DNA of 60,122 nucleotides from Acidimicrobiia bacterium. Its GTDB lineage: Bacteria; Actinomycetota; Acidimicrobiia; Acidimicrobiales; Bin134. The notes beneath the pieces are model-generated. The model saw only the letters and a list, made by a program, of their open reading frames with translations, was not told where the DNA came from and did no database searches. A program made the position numbers and the translations under genes. The first letter of the stretch is position 1. Every line of letters begins with the position of its first letter. This document shows, in pieces, positions 26,168 through 34,592 of the stretch. Location: the NCBI GenBank assembly GCA_022819825.1, contig JAJEGM010000023.1, positions 1 to 60,122 on the forward strand, written 5' to 3'.

Positions 26168-27367
26168 CTAGTTGCGGGGGACCTCGTTCCAGGGGATGGC
26201 TTTGTCCACCCGGGGTTCGCCAGGGAGGCCGAGGATTTGCTCGCCCAGGATGTTGCGCATGATCTCGGTGGTGCCGCCCTCTATGGAGTTGGCCCGGGCC
26301 CGCAAGAAGGCGTGGCCGAGGCCGTACTCGGCGCCGGTCTCCGACACCATGTCGGGCCGGCGGAAGGTGTAGTCGAGGCCTATCGAGCCGGCCGGTCCCT
26401 TGAGGTTCACGCACTCTTCGAAGATCGACTTGTTCAGCTCGGCGTGGATGGCCTTGGCCACTGAGCCCTCCGGACCGGGGTTGCCGGCCCGGCGATTCTG
26501 CGAGGCCCGCATGTTGGTGAGCCGCAGCGTCTCGGCCTGGCTCCACAGCGTCATCACCCGGTCGAGGCGGGCCGAGGTGCGCTGCTCGTCGGGCAGCTCC
26601 GACCACACCCGCACCAGCTCGGCGATGCTGCCTGAGCCCCGCTTCGGTGAACCGCCTCCTCCGATCACGGTGCGCTCGTTCATCAGCGTGGTGAGCGCCA
26701 CGCCCCAGCCCTGGCCCTCGTCGCCGATGCGGTCGGAATCGGGCACCTGCACGCCGGTCATGTAGACCTCGTTGAACTCGGCCTCACCGGTGATCTGGCG
26801 CAGGGGACGCACCTCCACTCCCTCGGCGTGCATGTCGAGCGCGAAGTAGGTCATGCCCTTGTGTTTGGGCGACTCGGGATTGCTGCGGGCCACCAGCATG
26901 CCCCGGTCGGCCAGGTGGGCGAGGGTGTTCCACACCTTCTGCCCGTCAATCGTCCACATCTCGCCGTCGCGCACCGCCCGGGTGGCCAGCCCGGCGAAGT
27001 CGCTACCCGCCCCTGGCTCAGAGAACAGCTGGCACCAGCGCTCCTCACCGGTGAACATGGGCCGCAGGAAGCGGTTCTTCTGCTCGTCGGTGCCGTGGGT
27101 CACGATGGTGGGCCCAGCCAGGGTGTAGAAGAAGCTGCCCGGATCGGCCGGTCCGGCCCCGGCCTCACGCAGGCGGACCTCTATGTGGCGCTGATAGCGG
27201 GGGGCCAGCTCGAGGCCGCCAAAGCCCACCGGGAAGTGCACCCAGGCCAGGCCGGCGTCGTACTGGTAGCCGCGGAACTCCTCCACCGACATGGTGGTGG
27301 GGTCGTGCTCGGCCAATAGGGCGTCGATGGCGTCGTCGACTTCTTGGGGGATTCCTTCAGTGCTCAC
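26168..27367 (-). CDS. Acyl-CoA dehydrogenase
   Basis: 399 residues, full family length. The flavin-domain signature W-CQLFSEPGAGSD-A lies near residue 111 and the C-terminal block NSIEGGTTEIMRNILGEQIL near residue 360. The family introduces an alpha-beta double bond into acyl-CoA using FAD. The chain or ring type of substrate cannot be told; neighbours suggest unusual carboxylic acids or steroid-like compounds. GTG start overlaps the upstream isomerase stop by 4 bases, so the two are co-translated. Confidence 0.88.
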   Translation of the reverse strand: MSTEGIPQEVDDAIDALLAEHDPTTMSVEEFRGYQYDAGLAWVHFPVGFGGLELAPRYQRHIEVRLREAGAGPADPGSFFYTLAGPTIVTHGTDEQKNRFLRPMFTGEERWCQLFSEPGAGSDFAGLATRAVRDGEMWTIDGQKVWNTLAHLADRGMLVARSNPESPKHKGMTYFALDMHAEGVEVRPLRQITGEAEFNEVYMTGVQVPDSDRIGDEGQGWGVALTTLMNERTVIGGGGSPKRGSGSIAELVRVWSELPDEQRTSARLDRVMTLWSQAETLRLTNMRASQNRRAGNPGPEGSVAKAIHAELNKSIFEECVNLKGPAGSIGLDYTFRRPDMVSETGAEYGLGHAFLRARANSIEGGTTEIMRNILGEQILGLPGEPRVDKAIPWNEVPRN

Positions 27368-28185
27368 AGGGCCAATCTAGCTTTCAATTTCTTGAAGCTG
27401 GCCATCGACCGGCAGGCAACAACGTCGGCTTCCAGAGCGTTCAGTTCGTCGGAGAACACCTCAATGGCCATCGGTGCGTCCACGCCCCGATCGGCCAATT
27501 CGCCCAGCATTCCCGCAATGTTCCCGTGACCGTCGCCGGGCATCAGCCGGTGGTGAATGCACTCATCGGCCAGTTCGTCTCTCGTCGGCTCGCTGGCGGG
27601 CGTGGGGCCGGTGTCGCCCACTTGGATCTCCTTGATCATGGCCGGGTCGATGGCCGGGTCCAGCCGCCCGCGCTCCGGTCCCCGCCACAGATGCCAGGTG
27701 TCGAGGAGCAGCCCCGCGTTGGGCCGGTCGGCCCGCTCAACAATCTCAGCGGCTACCCGGTGGTCGTTCAGCGGCGACCAGGCGAACGGCTCGATCAACG
27801 CCAGAATGCCGTGCTCGCCAGCGAGGTCGGAGATCTCGGCCAGGGTGGCCGAGGCTTGGGCCAAATGCTCGCCCGGCAGCCAGTCGGAATGCTCCAAAAC
27901 GGTGATAGATCGGGCGCCGAGGGCAGCGGCCTTGGCCACCGTCTCTTCGGCGCCGTCGGGGGACTGCATCGACATCACCGCGCCGTCGTATTCGGCCACT
28001 CGCAAGTCCAGGCTGTCCAACAAGTCCCCCAGTGATTCGTCGTCCCAGCCCCGCTCGTGCAGCTTGCGGTGTTCCCATTGGTAGATGGACAGCCGGGCAA
28101 ACCCCGCGGTCGACGCAGCCCGGGCCTTGTCCTCCCACGGGATCCGACCCAGCGTGCCGGTACACAGATAAGGCGGATGGTTCAC
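27364..28185 (-). CDS. Sugar phosphate isomerase/epimerase-like TIM-barrel protein
   Basis: 273 residues of the AP-endonuclease-2/xylose-isomerase-like barrel family. Candidate metal ligands sit at barrel strand ends: E145-region (ALIEPFAW), D-T-WH (LLLDTWHLWRG), and E (MAIEVFSDEL) near the C-terminus. Members isomerise or epimerise sugars and inositols, or act as hydroxypyruvate isomerases. It is first in a two-gene unit with the acyl-CoA dehydrogenase (GTGA overlap) and divergent from the P450 with a 41-bp gap. Confidence 0.72.
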   Translation of the reverse strand: MNHPPYLCTGTLGRIPWEDKARAASTAGFARLSIYQWEHRKLHERGWDDESLGDLLDSLDLRVAEYDGAVMSMQSPDGAEETVAKAAALGARSITVLEHSDWLPGEHLAQASATLAEISDLAGEHGILALIEPFAWSPLNDHRVAAEIVERADRPNAGLLLDTWHLWRGPERGRLDPAIDPAMIKEIQVGDTGPTPASEPTRDELADECIHHRLMPGDGHGNIAGMLGELADRGVDAPMAIEVFSDELNALEADVVACRSMASFKKLKARLAL

Positions 28186-28226
28186 AGGCTGAGATTAGTG
28201 GTGGGTTGTCGCACTACCGTGCGGGC

Positions 28227-29417
28227 ATGGAGTTCGATGCCCGCGACCCGGCGCATGAGATCGACGGAGTTCCGTTTCACACGCTGGCCCGCATACGCAC
28301 AGAACATCCCATTTGCCCGTCACCCAAAGGCGGCTGGTACCTCTCGACCCGCCGCCACATCGACACCGCCCTCAAAGAGGTGGAGACGTTCGTGGCCGAT
28401 CTGGCGCCCATGGCCGGACTGGCCGGCACCGAGGTGGTGCCGGCCGAGGAGCTGTTTCTGAGCGAGATACCCGAGCCCCGCCACGGCCGCATCCGACGGC
28501 TGTACAACTCCAACTTCGCCCCCCACCGGCTGCGCAACACCGAGGAGTTCGTCACCCGAACCTGCCACCGGCTGCTCGACCCGATGCTGGCCTCCGGAGA
28601 GGGCGACCTGCACGCGGGCTACGCCATGCCCATCCCCAGCGCCACGCTGGCCGACTTGATGGGCTTGCCTCCCGATGCCGGTGACAAGTTCATGGGCTGG
28701 TCGTTCGACGGCACGCTCATGCAGCGCCCGGGCACACCGGGGATCAAGCCGACCGGCCCTCCCATCCTCGACTATTTCCGCGAGGCTCTAGCCGATCGCC
28801 GGTCGTCAGCCGCCGCCGGGGACGAGCGGTCCCACGATGTGATCATCGGGCTGATGAACGCCGAGATCGACGGGGTGCCGCTCAGCGACACCGAGATCGT
28901 CACCCAGCTTCAATTCATGGTGATGGCCGGGGTCCACACCACTCGAGCGCTGCTGGTACACCTGGCCCACCGGCTGCTGCGGGACCGGGAGCTCTTCGAG
29001 CGGGTATCGGCCGACCGCGACCTGGTGAGCCCGCTGGTGGAGGAATCGCTGCGCCATGACGCGCCGGTGCAAGCCACAACCAGGCGCTGCACCCACGACA
29101 TCGCGCTCGACGGGGTGGAGATGCACGCCGGAGAATGGGTAGAAGTGGGCATAGGCTCGGCTAACCGGGACGAGACGGTGTACGACGACCCCGACGTATT
29201 CCGATTGGACCGAGACGATCCCCGCGATCACTTGGGATTCGGGGGCGGTCCCCACATCTGCCCCGGGGCCACCTTGGCCCGCATCGAGGCCACTTGCGCG
29301 GTGAACGTGCTGTGCGATCGGGTAGCCGAGATGTTCGTGGTGGGGGGCGTGACCTATCCGCCGCTGCCCGGCGGGATGTCGCATTTGCCCATTCCGGCCA
29401 AGTTGATTCCTAGGTAG
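28227..29417 (+). CDS. Cytochrome P450
   Basis: 396 residues, soluble bacterial length. Heme-binding loop GFGGGPHICPGATLAR with Cys345, ExxR at E273-R276, and the I-helix motif AGVHTT at 234-239. The usual acidic residue before the conserved Thr is His237 here. The motif PVQATTRRC in the K-K' region is also typical. ATG 28227 is chosen because the upstream in-frame extension reads through the neighbouring divergent gene. Redox partners are not encoded nearby. Confidence 0.9.
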   Translation: MEFDARDPAHEIDGVPFHTLARIRTEHPICPSPKGGWYLSTRRHIDTALKEVETFVADLAPMAGLAGTEVVPAEELFLSEIPEPRHGRIRRLYNSNFAPHRLRNTEEFVTRTCHRLLDPMLASGEGDLHAGYAMPIPSATLADLMGLPPDAGDKFMGWSFDGTLMQRPGTPGIKPTGPPILDYFREALADRRSSAAAGDERSHDVIIGLMNAEIDGVPLSDTEIVTQLQFMVMAGVHTTRALLVHLAHRLLRDRELFERVSADRDLVSPLVEESLRHDAPVQATTRRCTHDIALDGVEMHAGEWVEVGIGSANRDETVYDDPDVFRLDRDDPRDHLGFGGGPHICPGATLARIEATCAVNVLCDRVAEMFVVGGVTYPPLPGGMSHLPIPAKLIPR

Positions 29418-30471
29418 TCCGGGGCCGGGCCTCGGCGAGTTCGGCGATATAGGCCAGCTCCTCGTCGGTGTTGGCCCTGATGGTGAGGCCGGTGGCCTTG
29501 GTGTCGCACCAGCGGGCGAAGCGCTCCTTGATGCGCTGGCGGGAGCCGATCAGCGCTCCGTCGTCGATGTACTCGTCGGGCACCGCGGCCACCGCCTCGT
29601 CCCGGCGCCCGGCCATGAACAGCTCCTGGATGCGCTCGGCGGCCTCACCGAATCCCCGCCGCACCATGGCGTCGCGGTGGAAGTTGTACTCCCGGGTGCC
29701 GTAGCCCCCCACCAGAAAGGCGAACTGGGGCTTGGCCTCGTCGATGGCCCCTTGCACGTCGTCGGTGATCGACACTCGGGACCCGGCCTGGATCTCGATG
29801 TCGTCCCAGGTGCGCCCGGCCCGGTCGAGCCCCTTTTGGATGGCCTCGGTGTAGAGGTGGGCGCTGCCGGGGGTGTAGCCCAGCGGCAGCCACCCGTCGG
29901 CCAGCTCGGCCATCAGCGCGGTGTTGGCCGGCCCGCCGGTGGCCAAGAACACCGGGATGTCGGGGTTCATGTGCAGGATCGACTTGAGCGGCTTGCCCAC
30001 GCCCAGAGCGCCCTCGCCGGTAAAGGGCAGGCTGATCTGCGCTCCGTCGTGGGACAACGGGCCCTCTCGGGCGAACACCTTTTTGATGATCGACACGTAG
30101 TCGCGCAGCAACGCATTGGGCTTGCCCCACGGCTGGCCGTACCACCCCTCCACGATCTGGGGGCCCGACAGACCCAACCCGCAGATGGCCCGCCCCGGCC
30201 CGGCCAGCGCCTCCAGGGTGCCGAACTGCATGGCCGCGGTCACCGCCGGGCGGGCGGCCACCTGGCACACCGCGGTGCCCAGGCGGATGTGGCGGGTGTG
30301 GGCCGCGATCCAGGCCAGAGGAGTGATGGCGTCCACGCCGTAGATCTCTGCCGACCACACCGAGTCGTAGCCCAGTCGCTCGGCCAGCTGCACCCTGGCC
30401 AACTGCTCTTCGGCCAGCGAGGTATTCAGCCTGGCCTGGTTCCAAATGTCCACCCCGATACCCAGCTTCAT
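29410..30471 (-). CDS. Luciferase-like (LLM class) flavin/F420-dependent oxidoreductase
   Basis: 353 residues, a TIM-barrel of the bacterial luciferase superfamily. Early motif YDSVWSAEIYGVDAITPLAW, the HIRLGTAV strand near residue 60 and GLGLSGPQIVEGWYG near residue 97 are as in F420-dependent actinobacterial members. The reduced cofactor (F420 or FMN) cannot be fixed from sequence alone. It converges with the P450, overlapping its end by 8 bases. It is also divergent from the class III aminotransferase. Confidence 0.85.
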   Translation of the reverse strand: MKLGIGVDIWNQARLNTSLAEEQLARVQLAERLGYDSVWSAEIYGVDAITPLAWIAAHTRHIRLGTAVCQVAARPAVTAAMQFGTLEALAGPGRAICGLGLSGPQIVEGWYGQPWGKPNALLRDYVSIIKKVFAREGPLSHDGAQISLPFTGEGALGVGKPLKSILHMNPDIPVFLATGGPANTALMAELADGWLPLGYTPGSAHLYTEAIQKGLDRAGRTWDDIEIQAGSRVSITDDVQGAIDEAKPQFAFLVGGYGTREYNFHRDAMVRRGFGEAAERIQELFMAGRRDEAVAAVPDEYIDDGALIGSRQRIKERFARWCDTKATGLTIRANTDEELAYIAELAEARPRTT

Positions 30472-30533
30472 ATGCCCGCACTATCCCACTCCCGGTGGCC
30501 GGTAAGTGAATTGGCGGTGGGTAGAATTCGGCG

Positions 30534-31745
30534 GTGCCTACCAAGTTCTTGCATGGATTCGCTCCACCCGCGGCCGACGACTTCATCACCATCGTGCGGG
30601 CTGAGGGCTGCACGCTCTGGGATGACCAGGGAAAGCGGTATCTGGATGCCCTGGCCAGCCTGTGGTACTGCCAAGTGGGCCACGGCCGGGCCGAGATAAT
30701 AGACGCAGTGGCCGACCAGATGCGGCTGCTGGACGCCTATCAGACGTTCGCCCCGTTCACGAACCAGCCGGCCGAAGAGCTGGCCTCGATGGTGGCCGAG
30801 CGGTCACCGCATACCGATGGACGGGTGTTCTTCTGCGGCTCGGGGTCGGAGGCGGTGGACTCCGCGCTGAAGATCGCCCGGGCGGTACACCAGCTCCAGG
30901 GCGATACCGACCGCCAGGTGATCATCCGGCGCACCGACGCCTACCACGGCACCAACTTCGGAGGTACCACGGCCCAAGGCATCGCCGGCAACCGGGAGGG
31001 GTGGGGTGATCTGGTGCCCCATTTCATCGAGGTGCCCCGCGACGACATCGAGGCGGTGAGCACCACCATGGCCGCCAATGAGGGTCGGGTGGCCGCGGTC
31101 ATCACCGAGCCGCTGCAAGGGGCGGGGGGCGTGTATCCGCCGTCCGACGGCTACTTGGAGGGACTGCGGCGGCTGTGCGACCAGCACGGAGCCCTGCTGA
31201 TCCTCGACGAGGTGATATGCGGATTCGGCCGCACCGGTTCGTGGTTCGGTGCCCAGCACTACGGCGTGATGCCCGACCTGATGACGTTTGCCAAAGGTGT
31301 CACCTCCGGCTATCAGCCGGTGGGCGGGGTCATCGCCAGCCGAGCGGTATGCGATGTGCTGGAACAGCCCGGATACACCCTGCGCACCGGCTACACCTAT
31401 GCCGGGCACCCCACCTGCATGGCCGCGGGGGTGGCCAACCTGGCCCTGATGGAGAAAGAGCAGCTCGTGCAGCGGGTGCCGCACCTGGCCGAAAAGCTCA
31501 CCGAAGGTCTCGCCGCCCTTCAGGCCGACGGGATTATCCAGAGTTACCGGGGGACCGGAGCGGTGTACGCCGCTGAGCTGGGCTACGACGCCGCGGCCGC
31601 CCGGATGCGGCTGCTGGAGGCCGGGGTTGTGCTGCGGCCGGTGGGCACCGGGCTGGCCATCTGTCCGCCCTTGGTGATCACCGACCACGAGATCGGCATC
31701 CTGTTCGACACCATGGCCGACGTGTTGTCCAACGGACAGGCCTAG
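30534..31745 (+). CDS. Class III PLP-dependent aminotransferase (omega-transaminase type)
   Basis: 403 residues. The PLP lysine is K254 in TFAKGVTSGYQPVGG, the phosphate-binding CGSGSEAVD lies near residue 101, and the cofactor-ring Asp is in LILDEVICGFGRTG (D225). The family moves amino groups from beta- or omega-amino acids or amines to a keto acid. GTG start at 30534. An amine or beta-amino acid substrate would fit a catabolic neighbourhood (inference). Confidence 0.88.
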   Translation: MPTKFLHGFAPPAADDFITIVRAEGCTLWDDQGKRYLDALASLWYCQVGHGRAEIIDAVADQMRLLDAYQTFAPFTNQPAEELASMVAERSPHTDGRVFFCGSGSEAVDSALKIARAVHQLQGDTDRQVIIRRTDAYHGTNFGGTTAQGIAGNREGWGDLVPHFIEVPRDDIEAVSTTMAANEGRVAAVITEPLQGAGGVYPPSDGYLEGLRRLCDQHGALLILDEVICGFGRTGSWFGAQHYGVMPDLMTFAKGVTSGYQPVGGVIASRAVCDVLEQPGYTLRTGYTYAGHPTCMAAGVANLALMEKEQLVQRVPHLAEKLTEGLAALQADGIIQSYRGTGAVYAAELGYDAAAARMRLLEAGVVLRPVGTGLAICPPLVITDHEIGILFDTMADVLSNGQA

Positions 31746-31755
31746 GCGGGCTGGC

Positions 31756-32550
31756 TCAACCGATCACCTGACCGGCGTCCACCCTGATCTCCTGGCCGGT
31801 CACCCCTCGGCCCCGCTCGGAGGCCAGAAACAGCACGGCCTCAGCGATGTCTTCGGGGTCGACGTGGCGATTGAGGGCAGCGGCTCGGGCCGCCCGGTCG
31901 GAAACCTGTTGGGCGGTCTTGCCGGTTTGCTGGGCGATGTTGCCCCACAGCCGGTCGAGGTTGTCGCCGGTGATGTAGCCCGGAGTCACGATGTTCACCC
32001 GGATGTTGTGGGGCCCCAGCTCGCGGGCCATCACCATAGATGCGGTGTGCATGGCCGATTTGGTGGAGGTGTAGATGGCCATCTTCTCGGGCACCGAGTG
32101 GGTGCTGAGAGTGCTGATCTGCACGATCGAACCGCCGCCCGTCGCCTTCATGTGCTCGGCGGCGCGACGGCTCACCTCTAAGGTTCCGAGCACATTGATC
32201 TCGAAGGAATGCCGGTATTCGTCCCAGTCGATGTTGGCCACGGCAGAGCGGGCACCACCGGCGGTGGCCACGTTCACCACCGCATCCACCCGGCCCAACT
32301 CCTCGGCCGCGGTGTCGGCCAGCGCCGCGGCCGATGCGAGGTCGGAAATGTCAGTGGGCACCGCGATCACCCGCCGCCCGGTGGCGTCGGCAATCTCAGC
32401 GGCCAGCGCCTGAAGTGGTTCCACACGGCGGGCCGCAAGAGCTATGTCGGCCCCGTCGGCAGCCATCGCCAGCGCACTAGCCCGACCCACCCCCGGCCCC
32501 GCCCCGGTGATGATGGCCACCTTGCCAGCCATTGACCTGTCTTTGCTCAC
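31756..32550 (-). CDS. Short-chain dehydrogenase/reductase
   Basis: 264 residues. Cofactor motif TGAGPGVGRA at 15-24, and Ser146/Tyr160-x3-Lys164 (IYTSTK) as the catalytic set. The central NNAG-like motif is changed to VNVATAGG. GTG at 32550 has AAGGACC upstream; an internal ATG at 32532 is an alternative. Probably NAD(P)-dependent oxidation of a secondary alcohol. It is the first of a same-strand series with the SDR, ADH and DegT genes upstream. Confidence 0.85.
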   Translation of the reverse strand: MSKDRSMAGKVAIITGAGPGVGRASALAMAADGADIALAARRVEPLQALAAEIADATGRRVIAVPTDISDLASAAALADTAAEELGRVDAVVNVATAGGARSAVANIDWDEYRHSFEINVLGTLEVSRRAAEHMKATGGGSIVQISTLSTHSVPEKMAIYTSTKSAMHTASMVMARELGPHNIRVNIVTPGYITGDNLDRLWGNIAQQTGKTAQQVSDRAARAAALNRHVDPEDIAEAVLFLASERGRGVTGQEIRVDAGQVIG

Positions 32551-32559
32551 AACGGTCCT

Positions 32560-32619
32560 TCGGTCCGACGCCTGCGGTTTGGCTTGCTGATCACGGTGTC
32601 TCGGTCCGACGCCTGCGGT
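32560..32619. repeat. 19-bp direct repeat, two copies 41 bp apart
   Basis: TCGGTCCGACGCCTGCGGT occurs at 32560-32578 and again, identical, at 32601-32619, in the gap between two SDR genes. No function is apparent; it may be slippage or a regulator site. Confidence 0.7.
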
Positions 32620-32626
32620 GTCGGCG

Positions 32627-33424
32627 TTACGGAGTCTCGGGCATGTCGGGGGCCCAGTTGGCGCCGTTTATGTGGCTGCCGCCGTCCACGTACAGCGTGT
32701 TGCCGGTGAGGTACTGGGCGTCCTCGGTCGACAAGAACAACGCCACTGGGGCGATGTCGCCTTCGGGGTTGCCCATGCGGCCCATGGGGTTGGCCGCCTC
32801 GGCGTTGCGGATGAGATCGGGCATCATCTGCTCCACCCGGCGGGCCGACGCGGTCTTGGCGCCCGGGCAGATCACGTTCACCACGATGCCGTACGGGGCC
32901 CACTCTCGAGCGGCGGTGCGGCTCAATGTTCGCAACGCCTCTTTGGCGCAGTTGTACTCCAGCGTGCCCATGTGGGCGTTCACCCCGTTGAGAGAGCACA
33001 GATTCACGATCCGGCCGTACTGCTGATCCCGCATGACCCGGAAGGCGGCCTGCATGGCCCACAGCGGGCCGTACAGCCCCACGTGCATGGCGTCGTTCAT
33101 CAGCTGGTCGGTTTTGATCTCCACCCGGCTCAGCTCCCCGCCGCCCCAGGCGTTGTTGATGAGCACATCCAGACTGCCCCAGTGGTCGACCGCGGCGTCC
33201 ACCATGGCCAGCACCTCGCCCTTGTCGGCCACGTCAACCCGCATCGGCCGGGCGTCGACATTGAACTCGTCGCGCAGTTCGCCGGCCACCCGCTCGGCGG
33301 CCTCGCCATCGATGTCGGTGACCAGCAGCTTGGCCCCCTCGGTGGCGAACCGCCGGCAGATGCCGTGGCCGATGCCGTCAGCGCCGCCGGTGACTACCGC
33401 CACCCGGTCGTCCAGTTGTCCCAT
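32627..33424 (-). CDS. Short-chain dehydrogenase/reductase
   Basis: 265 residues. Cofactor motif TGGADGIGHG near residue 12, NNAWGG near 90, and catalytic Ser144, Tyr157 and Lys161 (YNCAK). D37/D39 after the second strand suggests NAD rather than NADP (inference). AAGGAG lies before ATG 33424. It adjoins a zinc alcohol dehydrogenase on the same strand with a 41-bp gap, consistent with successive oxidation steps. Confidence 0.87.
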   Translation of the reverse strand: MGQLDDRVAVVTGGADGIGHGICRRFATEGAKLLVTDIDGEAAERVAGELRDEFNVDARPMRVDVADKGEVLAMVDAAVDHWGSLDVLINNAWGGGELSRVEIKTDQLMNDAMHVGLYGPLWAMQAAFRVMRDQQYGRIVNLCSLNGVNAHMGTLEYNCAKEALRTLSRTAAREWAPYGIVVNVICPGAKTASARRVEQMMPDLIRNAEAANPMGRMGNPEGDIAPVALFLSTEDAQYLTGNTLYVDGGSHINGANWAPDMPETP

Positions 33425-33465
33425 TGTGGTGCTCCTTTTCGATGTTGCAGCAGGGGAGGGGTTAC

Positions 33466-34551
33466 TCAGAAGGCGATCACCGAGCGCAGCGTTTCGCCCG
33501 CCTTCATGGCGGCGTAGCCGTCGTTCACCTCGGTGATATCGATGGTGGCCGACACCATTTCGTCGAGCTTGAGCCGCCCGTCCAGGTAGAGGTCGATGAA
33601 CTTGGGCATGTCCAGGCGGAAGCGGTTGCCGCCCATCAGCGACCCCTGGAGCTTCTTCTCACTCAAGATGATCTCGCCGCCGGGGATGGTCACCTGGCTG
33701 GTCATGGGCAGCATGCCGATCACCGTGGCCGTGCCGCCGATGCCGATCATGGCCCAGGCCTGCTCGGCGGTGGCGCTCAGGCCGATGGCCTCAAACGAGT
33801 AGTCGGCGCCGCCTCCGGTGATCTCGTGGACCGCGGCCACCGGGTCGACCTCAGAGGCGTTCACCGTATGGGTGGCGCCCAGAGTGCGGGCCATCTCCAG
33901 TTTGGAGGCCACCAGATCGACCGCGATTATCGGCGTGGCACCCACGATGCGGGCGCCCTGCACCGCCGACAGGCCGATGCCGCCGCAGCCGATCACCACC
34001 ACGCTCGACCCTGCGGGCACCGCCGCGGTGCGCATGACCGCGCCCAGCCCGGTGGTGACCCCGCAGCCGATAAGCGCGGCCCGGTCGAGGGGCATGTCGT
34101 CGCGGATCTTGACCACCGCCCGTTCGTGTACCAGCAACTCCTCGGCAAACGACCCCAGCCCGGCAAAGGCGGTGCAGCCCCGGCCGTCGTCGAATCGCAG
34201 CGAAGGGGTGGGGCGGCCCGAGCGCATGGAATCAGCGTCGAGGCATAGGTAGGGCTTGCCTTGTAGGCAGGTGCGGCACACCCCGCACCACATCGACACG
34301 CAGGTGATGACGTGGTCGCCGGGCTTCACATAGGTCACGTCCTCGCCCACCGCGGCGACGACGCCAGCCGACTCGTGGCCCATCACCATCGACTGGGCTA
34401 CTGGCCAGTGGCCGTCCATGAAGTGCAGGTCGGAGTGGCACAGCCCGGCGTGAGTGGTGCTGATGAGCACCTCGTTGGGATTGGGCTTGTCGACGGTCAG
34501 GTTCTCGACGACCAACTCGCCGGGGCTGGTGTGCAAAACGGCACCGCGCAT
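33466..34551 (-). CDS. Zinc-dependent alcohol dehydrogenase (MDR family, class III-like)
   Basis: 361 residues. Catalytic zinc ligands C38 (GLCHSDL), H59-E60 (MGHESAG) and a later Cys in LIGCGVTTGLGAV. Structural zinc set C89, C92, C95, C103. NAD-binding motif VIGCGGIGLSAVQGA. Actinobacterial proteins of this style oxidise alcohols or aldehydes, sometimes with mycothiol or NDMA. The cofactor preference is not visible. AGGAGA precedes ATG 34551. Confidence 0.88.
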   Translation of the reverse strand: MRGAVLHTSPGELVVENLTVDKPNPNEVLISTTHAGLCHSDLHFMDGHWPVAQSMVMGHESAGVVAAVGEDVTYVKPGDHVITCVSMWCGVCRTCLQGKPYLCLDADSMRSGRPTPSLRFDDGRGCTAFAGLGSFAEELLVHERAVVKIRDDMPLDRAALIGCGVTTGLGAVMRTAAVPAGSSVVVIGCGGIGLSAVQGARIVGATPIIAVDLVASKLEMARTLGATHTVNASEVDPVAAVHEITGGGADYSFEAIGLSATAEQAWAMIGIGGTATVIGMLPMTSQVTIPGGEIILSEKKLQGSLMGGNRFRLDMPKFIDLYLDGRLKLDEMVSATIDITEVNDGYAAMKAGETLRSVIAF

Positions 34552-34592
34552 GGGGTTCTCCTCTAGTTCTGGGGATTAGGGAATGCTGGGAA

